Positions 15,899 through 24,535 of a stretch of DNA of 64,000 nt are shown in pieces. Source of the stretch: Aliihoeflea sp023389195 (GTDB lineage: Bacteria; Pseudomonadota; Alphaproteobacteria; Rhizobiales; Rhizobiaceae); the NCBI GenBank assembly GCA_023389195.1, contig JAEWET010000021.1, positions 1 to 64,000 on the forward strand, read 5' to 3'. Each line of letters starts with the position of its first letter. Position 1 is the stretch's first letter. The translations under genes and the position numbers were made by a program. The notes beneath the pieces were generated by a model. That model ran no database searches and was not told the DNA's origin. It saw only the letters and a list, made by a program, of their open reading frames with translations.

Positions 15899-17313
15899 GC
15901 GATCCCGTCATTGCCCTGGTGATGCTCGGGCTGTTCATCTTCGTCATCATGCTGGGCTTTCCGATTGCCTTCACCTTGATGGCGCTGGCGATCGGCTTCG
16001 GCTACTACGCCTATTTCGACGCCGGCCGCATGTGGGCGCCGTACAACCGGATGCTCGATCAGGACGTGTCGTCCTTCGATCTGTGGCAGTCCTGGATCGG
16101 CGGCTTCTTCAACAACCGCATCTTCGATCTCTTCGTCAACCAGACCTATTCGGTCATGGCCAACGACGTCCTGACCGCGATCCCGCTGTTCCTGTTCATG
16201 GGCTACATCGTCGAACGCGCCAACATCGTCGACCGCCTGTTCGAGACGTTGAGCATCGCCACCCGGCGCGTGCCCGGATCGATGGCGGTCGCCGCGCTCA
16301 TCACCTGCGCGCTCTTCGCCACCGCCACCGGCATCGTCGGCGCCGTCGTCACGCTGATGGGCCTGCTCGCCTTCCCGGCCATGATGAAGGCGCGCTACGA
16401 CACAAGCTTCGCCTCGGGCGTCATTTGCGCCGGCGGCACGCTCGGCATCCTGATCCCGCCCTCGATCATGCTGATCGTCTACGCGGCGGCGTCGGGCACC
16501 TCGATCGTGCGGCTCTATGCCGGTGCGCTCGTTCCCGGCTTCCTGCTGGCGGGCATGTATCTCGTCTACATCATCATCCGCGCGGTCATGCAGCCGAGCC
16601 TCGCGCCAAAGCCCGTCGAGCCGGCGGAGCCGATTCCGCTCGGGCGCCTCATGTGGATGATGCTGACCTCGTTCTTCCCGCTCGCCGTTCTCATCATGTC
16701 GGTGCTGGGCGCGATCCTGTTCGGCCTCGCGACGCCGTCCGAGGCCGCGGCCATCGGCGCTCTGGGCGGTCTCGTCCTGGCGATCGCCTACCGCGCGCTG
16801 ACGTGGCGAAGACTGCGGGAATCGGTCTATTTGAGCGTGCGCACGACGGCGATGGTCTGCTGGCTGTTCGTCGGCTCCTGGGTCTTCGCCTCGGTGTTCT
16901 CCTATCTCGGCGGCGAGCATGTCGTGCGCGACTTCGTGGTCGGCATGGACCTGACCCCGTTCCAGTTCCTGATCCTGGCCCAGTTCATCATCTTCCTTCT
17001 GGGCTGGCCGCTCGAATGGTCCGAGATCATCATCATCTTCGTGCCGATCTTCCTGCCCTTGCTGGTGATCTTCGAGATCGATCCCCTGTTCTTCGGCATC
17101 CTGATCGCGCTCAACCTGCAGACGTCGTTCCTGACACCGCCGATGGCGATGTCGGCCTACTATCTCAAGGGCATCGCCCCGCCGGAGGTCCGCCTGACGC
17201 AAATCTTCGCCGGATCGCTGCCCTATGTGGGCATGGTCTTCATCACCATGGCGCTGCTCTACATCTTCCCGCAACTCGTCTACGGCCTGCCCCAGGCGAT
17301 CTACGGAAGATAG
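15895..17313 (+). CDS. TRAP transporter large permease (DctM)
   Basis: The 472-residue product has about twelve membrane helices. Typical DctM blocks are LTAIPLFLFMGYIVERANIV, ATATGIVGAVVTLMGLLAFP, GTLGILIPPSIMLIVYA and NLQTSFLTPPMAMSAYYLKG. It is the sodium-coupled elevator-type subunit that moves the substrate delivered by the DctP protein. The loop between residues about 40 and 75 (AGRMWAPYNRMLDQDVSSFD) is an insertion seen in the 2-oxoacid/mannitol-type TRAP branch. It forms one complex with the DctQ protein encoded just upstream. Confidence 0.94.
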   Translation: MSDPVIALVMLGLFIFVIMLGFPIAFTLMALAIGFGYYAYFDAGRMWAPYNRMLDQDVSSFDLWQSWIGGFFNNRIFDLFVNQTYSVMANDVLTAIPLFLFMGYIVERANIVDRLFETLSIATRRVPGSMAVAALITCALFATATGIVGAVVTLMGLLAFPAMMKARYDTSFASGVICAGGTLGILIPPSIMLIVYAAASGTSIVRLYAGALVPGFLLAGMYLVYIIIRAVMQPSLAPKPVEPAEPIPLGRLMWMMLTSFFPLAVLIMSVLGAILFGLATPSEAAAIGALGGLVLAIAYRALTWRRLRESVYLSVRTTAMVCWLFVGSWVFASVFSYLGGEHVVRDFVVGMDLTPFQFLILAQFIIFLLGWPLEWSEIIIIFVPIFLPLLVIFEIDPLFFGILIALNLQTSFLTPPMAMSAYYLKGIAPPEVRLTQIFAGSLPYVGMVFITMALLYIFPQLVYGLPQAIYGR

Positions 17314-17327
17314 GAAAGGACGCTTCG

Positions 17328-17522
17328 ATGCTTGCCAACAGACTGGCTCCGCCGCTCGCCCTGATCGGGTTCGTCGCCTTCTTCGCGGTCATCTTGTGGA
17401 AGGTGCCGCGGCTCGACCTCGGCATGGTCATCGCGATCGGCATCGCTGCCGTGCTCTACGATCTCTACGAGACGGCCCGCCGAGGGGTCCGCTCGAAGCG
17501 GGCACGCGCGCACGACCTGTAA
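17328..17522 (+). CDS. 64-residue membrane protein at the end of the TRAP operon
   Basis: The ATG at 17328 lies 14 bases after the DctM stop, with GGAAAGGA as a ribosome-binding site. The product has two hydrophobic stretches (PLALIGFVAFFAVILW and GMVIAIGIAAVLYDLY) joined by KVPRLDLG and ends in a basic tail (RRGVRSKRARAH). It is too small to be a transport subunit and matches no domain I recognise. The spacing implies cotranscription with the transporter. It may be an accessory or stability factor, which is inference. Confidence 0.65.
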   Translation: MLANRLAPPLALIGFVAFFAVILWKVPRLDLGMVIAIGIAAVLYDLYETARRGVRSKRARAHDL

Positions 17523-17628
17523 GATACGGCTCGGGCCGGACGCCTTGTCCGGCCCGCCATTCCTGCTAAAAGGGCGACCGGACGGGCTTTGGCGCCCGAA
17601 ACGGAATTCATCGCAGGCAGGTTCCCGA

Positions 17629-18852
17629 ATGTCGAAATGGAAAGACGTCAAGAAGGTCGTGCTCGCCTATTCGGGCGGTCTCGACACCTCGATCATCCTG
17701 AAATGGCTCCAGACGGAGCTGGGCGCGGAGGTCGTGACCTTCACCGCCGATCTCGGACAGGGCGACGAGTTGGAGCCGGCCCGCAAGAAGGCCGAAATGC
17801 TCGGCATCAGGGAAATCTATATAGAGGACGTCCGCGAGGAATTCATCCGCGACTTCGTCTTCCCGATGTTCCGCGCCAATGCCGTCTATGAGGGCACCTA
17901 CCTTCTCGGAACTTCGATCGCCCGGCCGCTGATCTCTAAGCGCCTCGTCGAGATCGCCGAGGAGACTGGCGCCGACGCCATCGCGCACGGCGCGACCGGC
18001 AAGGGCAACGACCAGGTCCGGTTCGAGCTTTCCGCCTACGCGCTCAACCCCGACATCAAGGTCATCGCGCCATGGCGCGACTGGACCTTCAAGTCGCGCA
18101 CCGACCTGATCAATTTCGCCGAGCAGCACCAGATCCAGGTCACCAAGGACAAGAAGGGCGAGGCGCCCTTCTCGGTCGACGCGAACCTCCTGCACTCCTC
18201 CTCCGAGGGCAAGGTGCTGGAAGATCCGTGGGTCGAGCCGCCGGAATATGTCCACCAGCGCACCATCTCGCCGATGGACGCCCCGGACAAGGCGACGGAT
18301 GTCACGATCACCTTCAAGAAGGGCGACCCGGTCGCTCTCGACGGCAAGGCCATGTCGCCCGCCACCTTGTTTGCCGCACTCAACGACCTCGGCCGCGACA
18401 ACGGCATCGGCCGTCTCGATCTCGTCGAAAACCGTTTCGTCGGCATGAAATCGCGCGGCGTCTACGAGACGCCCGGCGGCACGATCCTCATCGCCGCGCA
18501 CCGCGCCATCGAATCGATCACGCTCGACCGCGGCGCCGCGCATCTGAAGGACGACATCATGCCCCGCTATGCGGAGTTGATCTATAACGGCTTCTGGTTC
18601 TCGCCCGAGCGCGAAATGCTGCAGGCGCTGATCGACAAGAGCCAGGAAGACGTGGAGGGCGAGGTGCGCCTGAAGCTCTACAAGGGCAACGTCATCGTCA
18701 CCGGCCGCCGCTCGCAAAAGTCGCTCTATTCGGATGCGCTGGTCACCTTCGAGGACGACCGCGGCGCCTACGACCAGAAGGACGCCGAAGGCTTCATCCG
18801 TCTCAACGCCCTGCGCCTGCGCACGCTGGCGGCAAGAAAGCGGCAGGGCTGA
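17629..18852 (+). CDS. argG: Argininosuccinate synthase
   Basis: The 407-residue product starts at the ATG at 17629. An upstream in-frame ATG at 17545 would add an unrelated extension. The ATP pyrophosphatase loop is VVLAYSGGLDTSIILKWL at residues about 8-25. Other conserved blocks are AHGATGKGNDQVRFE, SVDANLLHSSSEGKVLEDPW and GMKSRGVYETPGGTIL. It joins citrulline and aspartate with ATP in arginine synthesis. Length and motifs are those of the standard type I enzyme. It is followed by a bidirectional terminator shared with the lytic transglycosylase gene. Confidence 0.98.
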   Translation: MSKWKDVKKVVLAYSGGLDTSIILKWLQTELGAEVVTFTADLGQGDELEPARKKAEMLGIREIYIEDVREEFIRDFVFPMFRANAVYEGTYLLGTSIARPLISKRLVEIAEETGADAIAHGATGKGNDQVRFELSAYALNPDIKVIAPWRDWTFKSRTDLINFAEQHQIQVTKDKKGEAPFSVDANLLHSSSEGKVLEDPWVEPPEYVHQRTISPMDAPDKATDVTITFKKGDPVALDGKAMSPATLFAALNDLGRDNGIGRLDLVENRFVGMKSRGVYETPGGTILIAAHRAIESITLDRGAAHLKDDIMPRYAELIYNGFWFSPEREMLQALIDKSQEDVEGEVRLKLYKGNVIVTGRRSQKSLYSDALVTFEDDRGAYDQKDAEGFIRLNALRLRTLAARKRQG

Positions 18853-18870
18853 GCCCCGAATACGATCCAT

Positions 18871-18899
18871 AAAAAAGGGCCCCTCGCGGGGCCCTTTTT
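18871..18899. terminator. Bidirectional terminator between argG and lytic transglycosylase
   Basis: An 8-bp GC stem (18876-18883 and 18888-18895) with a TCGC loop has an A tract on the left and a T tract on the right, so it can end transcripts of both converging genes. Confidence 0.9.
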
Positions 18900-18918
18900 C
18901 TTGTCCGGATTTTCGGTC

Positions 18919-19734
18919 TCAGTTCGCGTCGATCTGGCGTCCGAGCACGGCGATCGCCTGCTGGTAGACGCTGGCGGCGTTCCAGCCCTGGATCGCCGCG
19001 AAGTTCGGCTCGCCCGGCTGGTAGCCGGCGCCGGCGCGCCAGCCATGGCCGCGCAGGAAGTTGGCGGTCGAGGCCAGAGCATCGGCGCGGCTGTTGATCA
19101 GGTCGATGCGCCCGTCGCCATCCCCGTCGACGCCGTAGCGCACGACGTTTGCCGGCAGGAACTGCGTCTGGCCGATTTCGCCATGCGCCGCGCCTTTTGC
19201 CGCCGGGTTGAGGTTGCCCTGGTCGACGAGCTGCAGCGCACCGATCAGGTGGCCGGAGAAGAATTCGGAACGCCGGCAGTCATAGGCGAGCGTGGCGACG
19301 GCGGACAGGATGTTCTCGTTGCCGAGGAAGCCGCCGAAGCCGGTTTCCATGCCCCAGATCGCCATCAGCGGACCGGCCGGCACGCCGTAGACGCGTTCGA
19401 TGCGGGCGAGAAGATCGGCATTCTGGCGCTTGAGCTGGGTGCCGCGCGAGACGATGGCGTTGCCGCCGCGTCGCTCGAGGAACTGGTCGAGCGTCAGGGT
19501 GAAGCCGCCACCCTGCTTGCGATCGGCCGCGATGGTGCGCGTCGCGTAGCTGGTGCCCTGGAGGGCTGAGACGCCGCGCTGCCCGATGCCGTTCGATGCC
19601 GCGCGCTGTGCGAACTGGCCCTTCCAGGCCTCGAAGCCCGCACCGTCATTGCCGCATTGCTGCGCCTGGGCGAGCGACACGCTCGCTGCCAGTGCCACGA
19701 CTGCGCCCAGCAAAATCTTTCCCCGTCCTGCCAT
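18919..19734 (-). CDS. Lytic murein transglycosylase (MltB-like)
   Basis: The 271-residue product begins at the ATG at 19734 with a signal peptide ending LAQA-QQ. The catalytic glutamate lies in PLMAIWGMETGFGGFLGNEN. Supporting motifs are GEIGQTQFLPANVVRYGVD and INSRADALASTANFLRGHGW. This is the SLT_2/MltB family, which cleaves glycan strands of peptidoglycan to 1,6-anhydro ends. No lipobox is present, so it should be soluble in the periplasm, and it lacks a separate peptidoglycan-binding domain at the C-terminus. The GDGDGRIDL stretch is a usual calcium-like loop in this family. Confidence 0.92.
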   Translation of the reverse strand: MAGRGKILLGAVVALAASVSLAQAQQCGNDGAGFEAWKGQFAQRAASNGIGQRGVSALQGTSYATRTIAADRKQGGGFTLTLDQFLERRGGNAIVSRGTQLKRQNADLLARIERVYGVPAGPLMAIWGMETGFGGFLGNENILSAVATLAYDCRRSEFFSGHLIGALQLVDQGNLNPAAKGAAHGEIGQTQFLPANVVRYGVDGDGDGRIDLINSRADALASTANFLRGHGWRAGAGYQPGEPNFAAIQGWNAASVYQQAIAVLGRQIDAN

Positions 19735-19973
19735 CCGTCTGCCTTTCGAAATGCCTGAGATGAAGTGTGGCCCCTGCGGGCGCGTGGACGCAAAAGCGTC
19801 GGCATGCCGATCACTCTTGCATACGCTTCTTACCCGCACGTTATCCCGTCGTGGTTGTCCGATCATGTTGACCGAATTGTGATCCGCCCGCAAACAAGCA
19901 TCGCGCCGCGGAACCAGGGGGCTTTCACGCCGTTGTTACCGCGAAGGTGACACCCCCTGCGGAGAACACGAAC

Positions 19974-20648
19974 ATGAAGAACATCCTGACCTCGTCGGCG
20001 GCCATCGCCGTCGTGCTGCTGGCCTCGTCGACGGCCTTTGCACAGACCGCCGTGACTGCCACGACCGACCTCAACGTGCGCGCCGGTCCCGGCCCGCAAT
20101 ACCCGATCGTCGGCTCGATCGCCGCCAGCGGCGAAGCGACGCTCGCGGGCTGCCTCGAAAATTCCAAGTGGTGCCAGGTTTCGGCCGCCGGCGCTGAAGG
20201 CTGGGCCTATTCCGACTATCTGATCGCCGACAATGCCGGCGCACAGATCGTCGTCACCGAGCGTCCGGCCGAGATGATCCCGGTCGCGACCTATGAGGAA
20301 AGCACCGCCACCGGTGCAGGCGCGATTTCCGGCGCCGCAACCGGCGCGATCGCCGGCGCCCTCGTCGCAGGTCCCATCGGCGCTGCCGTCGGCACCGTCG
20401 CGGGCGCGGCGACCGGCGGCCTCACCGAAGGCGTGCTGACCGATCCGGACCCGCAGCTTCGTTCCTATGTGGTCGAGAACGAAGTCGAGCCGGTCTATCT
20501 CGACGGCGAAGTCGTCGTCGGCGCGGGCGTACCGGACACGGTCGAGATCCGCGAAATCCCGGACTACGACTACCGCTACGCCTATATCAACGGCCAGCCG
20601 GTCGTCATCGAGCCGGAATCGCGCCGGATCGTCTACATCGTCCGCTAA
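19974..20648 (+). CDS. Exported SH3-domain protein with DUF1236 tail
   Basis: The 224-residue product starts at the ATG at 19974 with a signal peptide (cleavage at AFA-QT). A bacterial SH3 domain follows (TDLNVRAGPGPQYPIVGSIA to WAYSDYLI, residues about 25-80). Next is a glycine-alanine zipper region (GAISGAATGAIAGALVAGPI), then a DUF1236 tail ending DYRYAYINGQPVVIEPESRR. Such proteins probably sit at the cell wall or outer membrane in Hyphomicrobiales. The zipper could insert in a membrane. Activity is unknown. A terminator closes this single-gene unit. Confidence 0.85.
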   Translation: MKNILTSSAAIAVVLLASSTAFAQTAVTATTDLNVRAGPGPQYPIVGSIAASGEATLAGCLENSKWCQVSAAGAEGWAYSDYLIADNAGAQIVVTERPAEMIPVATYEESTATGAGAISGAATGAIAGALVAGPIGAAVGTVAGAATGGLTEGVLTDPDPQLRSYVVENEVEPVYLDGEVVVGAGVPDTVEIREIPDYDYRYAYINGQPVVIEPESRRIVYIVR

Positions 20649-20670
20649 GCCCGGACATCTCGCAGGAAGA

Positions 20671-20700
20671 GCCGTCGGCCCCGTGCCGGCGGCTTTTCTT
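20671..20700 (+). terminator. Rho-independent terminator after SH3/DUF1236 gene
   Basis: A 9-bp stem (20671-20679 with 20685-20693, one wobble pair) is followed by TTTTCTTTT. Confidence 0.8.
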
Positions 20701-20782
20701 TTGCGCCGTGCCCCGATCGCCGGAACGGCTGCGATTGTCGCGAGTTTCCCGGTCTCGACGCCCTCTCCCGGATGATCCTCCC

Positions 20783-21862
20783 ATGAAGCTCTTTTCCTGC
20801 CCGCAATGTTCGAGCCGTCTCTATTTCGAGAACGGCATGTGCCTCGCCTGCGGCACGGCCGTCCTCTACGACCCGATGCAGGAGAATTTCGTCGTGACGG
20901 GACAAGGCGGGTTCACCTGCACCAACGCCCTCCCGGCCGCCTGCAACTGGGTCGCCGAAATCGAGGGCGGCTTTTGCCGTGCCTGCTCTCTGAACCAGAC
21001 CATCCCCGACCTGTCGATCCAGGGCAATCCGGAGCGCTGGGCGCATACGGAAGCGGCCAAGAAGCGCGCCGTCTATCAGCTCCTCCATTTCGGTCTCGAC
21101 GCCTTTCCCAAGGCGAATCCCGGTGATGAGGTGGGCCTCGCATTCGACTTCCTGGCGGACCCGATCGGCGCGGGGCCGGGAGGCGAACGCGTCCTGACCG
21201 GCCACGACAATGGCCTCATCACGCTCAACGTCGCAGAGGCCGACAGTCCGGAGCGCGAGAAGATGCGGGTCGCGATGGGCGAGGCCTATCGCACGCTGCT
21301 CGGCCATTTCCGCCACGAACTCGGCCACTATTACTGGGATCGCCTCATCCGCGATGACGGGCAATGGCTCGACCGTTTCCGCGCGCTCTTCGGCGACGAC
21401 ACCGAGGACTATATGCAGGCGCTGCAGCGCCATTACGAGGCGGGCCCCCAGCCCGGCTGGGAGCAGAACTACATCTCGCACTATGCCGCAAGCCATGCCT
21501 GGGAGGATTGGGCCGAGACCTGGGCGCATTATCTTCACATCTACGACACGCTGGAGATGACGGCGGCCCTCAACATGCCGCTCGGCCGTCTCGACACCGC
21601 CGTCGAGCACGATCTGCCGCCGAACGAAGGCGAATTCGCCGACCAGCCCGTCGCAGCGCATGCCGCCGACCCCGAGCCGCCGGTCGATTTCGACGAACTC
21701 CTGACCCGCTGGCTGATCCTCTGCGAGGCGTCCAACCAGATCAACCGCTGCATGGGCCTGCCGGACCTCTACCCGTTCGTCATTTCCGAACCGGTCGCCG
21801 AGAAACTGCGCTTCGTCCACGAATTGATGGCGGAGACGCGCGGGCGTTCAGGGCCGCATTGA
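20783..21862 (+). CDS. Putative zinc-binding metallopeptidase with zinc ribbon
   Basis: The 359-residue product starts at the ATG at 20783. Residues 1-75 carry two zinc-ribbon knuckle pairs (CPQC, CLAC, then CRAC). The peptidase-like domain has HFRHELGHYYWDRL, an HExxH-type HELGH motif, and a downstream acidic segment HAWEDWAETWAHYLHIYDTL that would supply the third ligand. This matches the family annotated as zinc-binding metallopeptidase with zinc_ribbon_10 (DUF2248). No signal peptide is present, so it is cytosolic. Substrate is unknown. It seems to be a single-gene unit. Confidence 0.85.
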   Translation: MKLFSCPQCSSRLYFENGMCLACGTAVLYDPMQENFVVTGQGGFTCTNALPAACNWVAEIEGGFCRACSLNQTIPDLSIQGNPERWAHTEAAKKRAVYQLLHFGLDAFPKANPGDEVGLAFDFLADPIGAGPGGERVLTGHDNGLITLNVAEADSPEREKMRVAMGEAYRTLLGHFRHELGHYYWDRLIRDDGQWLDRFRALFGDDTEDYMQALQRHYEAGPQPGWEQNYISHYAASHAWEDWAETWAHYLHIYDTLEMTAALNMPLGRLDTAVEHDLPPNEGEFADQPVAAHAADPEPPVDFDELLTRWLILCEASNQINRCMGLPDLYPFVISEPVAEKLRFVHELMAETRGRSGPH

Positions 21863-21864
21863 GC

Positions 21865-21904
21865 GGGGAGTAGGGGAGTAGGGGAGTAGGGGAGTAGGGG
21901 AGTA
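21865..21904. repeat. Five tandem copies of an 8-base unit
   Basis: The unit GGGGAGTA is repeated five times without error directly after the metallopeptidase gene. About 60 bases on (21965-21999) a degenerate inverted series built from TACTCCC occurs, so the region could fold into a long hairpin. It is noncoding and a likely site of slippage. Confidence 0.9.
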
Positions 21905-22291
21905 TTTGGACGTGCGAATGCGGGCGCAAGTCGCTCGCTTTGTTCGCCAGACCTTTTTCTTCACCTACTACCCTATTCCCTTACTCCCTTACTCCCCTCC
22001 TCTCCCGATTGACTCCGCCACAGAACCGCGTAAAACCCCCGCCGAACGGGAAACTCGCAATGCGCGGCCTCATACTGGCATTCATGGCCTCTTCGCTCGG
22101 TGCCTTCGGGCGCGGCGAGGCACGCGCGCGCGCTCGTTCCACCCCGGCCACAAAGCTCTCCAAAACCACCACCAAAACCGTCTGATCTTCTGGCCTTTCC
22201 GCTCTCTCCCCGGTCTGGCCAGGGAGAAGGTCCGCTCATGGCCGGCGGACGGTCTCAGGGTCGAAGCGCGGAGAGATCGAGGATCAACGAT
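21905..22291. other. Intergenic region upstream of asd
   Basis: This is the rest of the 429-base gap between the metallopeptidase and asd genes. It contains the degenerate inverted copy of the tandem repeat (21965-21999) and the doubtful short frame at 22060. The promoter of asd should be near its right end. No riboswitch was recognised. Confidence 0.4.
22060..22185 (+). CDS. Doubtful 41-residue reading frame upstream of asd
   Basis: The frame begins MRGLILAFMASSLGAFGRG and ends in a basic, threonine-rich tail (TKLSKTTTKTV). The first part could be a weak signal or membrane helix. No good ribosome-binding site precedes it and no family is recognised. It is listed only because the surrounding 400 bases have no other coding candidate. 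Confidence 0.2.
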   Translation: MRGLILAFMASSLGAFGRGEARARARSTPATKLSKTTTKTV

Positions 22292-23326
22292 ATGGGTTTC
22301 AAGATTGCAGTCGCAGGCGCCACCGGCAATGTCGGGCGCGAAATGCTGAACATTCTGGAAGAGCGCGGCTTTCCGGCCGACGAAGTCGTGGCGCTCGCCT
22401 CGCGCCGCAGCCAGGGCACGGAAGTCTCCTATGGGGACCGCACCTTGAAGGTGCGCGACCTCGCGCAGTACGACTTTTCCGACACCGACATCTGCCTGAT
22501 GTCGGCCGGCGGCAACGTGTCGAAGGAATGGTCGCCGAAGATCGGCCGACAGGGCTGCGTCGTCATCGATAACTCGTCCGCCTTCCGTTACGATCAGGAC
22601 GTGCCGCTGATCGTGCCCGAAGTGAACCCGGACGCGATCGACGCCTTCACGAAGAAGAACATCATCGCCAATCCGAACTGCTCGACCGCGCAGCTCGTCG
22701 TCGCCATGAAGCCGCTGCACGACAAGGCGACGATCAAGCGCATCGTCGTTTCGACCTACCAGTCCGTCTCCGGCGCCGGCAAGGAAGGCATGGACGAACT
22801 CTTCACTCAGACCCGCGCCGTCTTCGTCGCCGATCCGGTCGAGGCCAAGAAGTTCACCAAGCGCATCGCCTTCAACGTCATCCCCCACATCGACGTCTTC
22901 ATGGATGACGGCTCCACCAAGGAAGAGTGGAAGGTGATGGCCGAGACCAAGAAGATGCTCGACCCGAAGATCAAGGTCACCTGCACCGCCGTGCGCGTGC
23001 CGGTCTTCATCGGCCATTCCGAAGCGGTCAACATCGAGTTCGAGAATCCGATCACCGCCGACGAAGCACGCGAAATCCTGCGCGACGCCCCCGGCTGCCT
23101 CGTCATCGACAAGCGCGAGGACGGCGGCTACGTCACCCCCCTCGATTCGGCCGGCGAGGACGCGACCTATATCAGCCGCATCCGCGAGGACCAGACCATC
23201 GAGAACGGCCTCAACATGTGGGTCGTCTCCGACAATCTGCGCAAGGGCGCCGCGCTGAACGCCGTGCAGATCGCCGAATTGCTGGTCGCACGCGGGCTGA
23301 TCCAGCCGAAGAAGCAGGCGGCCTGA
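22292..23326 (+). CDS. asd: Aspartate-semialdehyde dehydrogenase
   Basis: The 344-residue product starts at the ATG at 22292. The nucleotide-binding loop is AVAGATGNVGREML at residues 5-18. The catalytic cysteine lies in IIANPNCSTAQLV, followed by TYQSVSGAGKEGMDEL and the histidine in VPVFIGHSEAVN. It reduces aspartyl phosphate to the semialdehyde, leading to lysine, diaminopimelate, threonine and methionine. Length and motifs are standard. It has its own promoter and a strong terminator. Confidence 0.97.
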   Translation: MGFKIAVAGATGNVGREMLNILEERGFPADEVVALASRRSQGTEVSYGDRTLKVRDLAQYDFSDTDICLMSAGGNVSKEWSPKIGRQGCVVIDNSSAFRYDQDVPLIVPEVNPDAIDAFTKKNIIANPNCSTAQLVVAMKPLHDKATIKRIVVSTYQSVSGAGKEGMDELFTQTRAVFVADPVEAKKFTKRIAFNVIPHIDVFMDDGSTKEEWKVMAETKKMLDPKIKVTCTAVRVPVFIGHSEAVNIEFENPITADEAREILRDAPGCLVIDKREDGGYVTPLDSAGEDATYISRIREDQTIENGLNMWVVSDNLRKGAALNAVQIAELLVARGLIQPKKQAA

Positions 23327-23346
23327 TCGAACTGGAAATTGAACGC

Positions 23347-23376
23347 AAAAGGCCGGGTTCACGCCCGGCCTTTTTT
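23347..23376 (+). terminator. Rho-independent terminator after asd
   Basis: A 7-bp GC stem (23351-23357 and 23364-23370), extended by A-T pairs, is followed by TTTTTT. Confidence 0.9.
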
Positions 23377-23397
23377 GTTGCGGTTTTCTCGAAGAGC

Positions 23398-23573
23398 GAC
23401 CCCCACCCTTTATCCCTCCCCACAAGGGGGAGGGAGGCATCCACGTCGCACACCCTCCTTCAAACCGGGCGATGCATCGAAGGGCCCTTACCACGCCGGC
23501 GACTCCCTCCCCCTTGTGGGGGTCCGAAGGACGGGCGAGACCCGTGGCTCGCCCAATAAAGGGTGGGGGTCCC
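23398..23573. repeat. Palindromic intergenic repeat, copy 2
   Basis: The first 49 bases are identical to those at 6282-6330. The right arm (about 23503-23573) is the inverted copy but has an added internal segment of about 30 bases that includes GACGGGCGAGACCCGTGGCTC, replacing AGGGA. It fills most of the space between asd and the VOC gene. Confidence 0.9.
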
Positions 23574-23617
23574 TATCCGGCCCGGCAGGCCGGATTGGCA
23601 ACCAATAACCAATCCGC

Positions 23618-24019
23618 TCACCCCTTCGGCGCCGGCCCCACCACAGCCCAATTGTGCCCGAACGGATCATCGAACGTCCCGTAGAGATCCCCCCAGAACG
23701 CCACTTCGAGCGGCATCTTCACCGTGCAGCCCGCCGCGATCGCGCGGTCCCATACCGACCGCGCGTCGTCGACGATGATGTTCAGCGTCGTGCCCTGCGG
23801 CTCGACCCAGGGATAGCCATATTCGGGCATGGCATCGGCGATCATCAGCGTGCCGCCATTGATCTTCAGTTCGCAGTGCATGATGCGCTTGCCGTCATCC
23901 ATCAGCATGCGCTCACCCTGTTCCTCGGCGCGGAGCGCGCGCTTGTAGAACTCGATGGCGGCGACCGCATCCTTCGACATCAGATGCGGCGTCACGCCCG
24001 GATAGTGATAGTCCGACAT
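23618..24019 (-). CDS. VOC family protein (PhnB/glyoxalase-like)
   Basis: The 133-residue product starts at the ATG at 24019 (MSDYHYPGVTPHLMSKDA). It shows the paired beta-alpha-beta-beta-beta modules of the VOC fold: AAIEFYKRALRAEEQGERML, then HCELKINGGTLMIADAMPEY, and the end GTFDDPFGHNWAVV. The last is typical of PhnB-like members often annotated as 3-demethylubiquinone-like or glyoxalase proteins. Metal ligands are not certain and substrate is unknown. It follows the DUF1428 gene by 16 bases on the same strand. Both families often accompany ECF42 sigma genes. Confidence 0.88.
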   Translation of the reverse strand: MSDYHYPGVTPHLMSKDAVAAIEFYKRALRAEEQGERMLMDDGKRIMHCELKINGGTLMIADAMPEYGYPWVEPQGTTLNIIVDDARSVWDRAIAAGCTVKMPLEVAFWGDLYGTFDDPFGHNWAVVGPAPKG

Positions 24020-24035
24020 CGCTGCCTCCTCCGGT

Positions 24036-24389
24036 TCAGCGTTCGATGAACGCGTCGAAGCCGCCATAGATCATCCGCTTGCCGTCGAACTGCATGTTCT
24101 CCATGGCCGGCTTCATGCGTGGGTCCTCGAACACCTTCTTCATCACCTCGTCGCGCTTGGCCTTGTCGGGATAGGTCGCCCAGGCGAAGACCACGATCTC
24201 GTCGTCCTTGGCCTGCACGGCGCGCGGAAACGAGGTGAGTTCGCCATAGGGCACGTCCTCGGCGAGGGACTCGACGTAGCTGGCCGCACCATGCTCCATC
24301 CAGACATCGGCCGAAACGCGGGCATGCTCCTTGTAGGCCTCGAGATTGGCCTTCGGAACGGAAAGCAGGAATCCGTCGACATAGCTCAT
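24036..24389 (-). CDS. DUF1428 family protein
   Basis: The 117-residue product begins MSYVDGFLLSVPKANLEAY and includes VESLAEDVPYGELTSFPRAV, DEIVVFAWATYPDKAKRDEV and MENMQFDGKRMIYGGFDAF. These are the DUF1428 (YbaA-like) signature, a dimeric alpha-beta barrel fold without known activity. A good ribosome-binding site (AGGAG) lies upstream. It is cotranscribed with the VOC gene. Similar small proteins accompany DGPF/YciI and SRPBCC genes in ECF42 regions, and those genes lie 1.8 kb away here, beyond the cardiolipin synthase gene. Confidence 0.88.
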   Translation of the reverse strand: MSYVDGFLLSVPKANLEAYKEHARVSADVWMEHGAASYVESLAEDVPYGELTSFPRAVQAKDDEIVVFAWATYPDKAKRDEVMKKVFEDPRMKPAMENMQFDGKRMIYGGFDAFIER

Positions 24390-24535
24390 GAGTGTTCTCC
24401 TCTTTCATCGTGTTGCGACAGGATGACGAACGGCCACGCCTCCTCCCGACATGGTCCTCGGCAAATATTTCGCCACCCGCCCGGCCGGAACCGGAAGCGC
24501 GCGGAACGATTGTACTGCGGCGATCGGAGGAATGA

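Noticed and set aside
15844..17274. 476-codon minus-strand frame over the TRAP large permease
   Set aside because: Low-complexity Asp/His/Arg/Glu product, antisense to a well-supported gene.
17608..18870. 420-codon minus-strand frame over argG
   Set aside because: Antisense shadow; argG motifs on the plus strand are complete.
21865..21904. CRISPR array
   Set aside because: Units are only eight bases and contiguous without spacers; no cas gene is present in the window.
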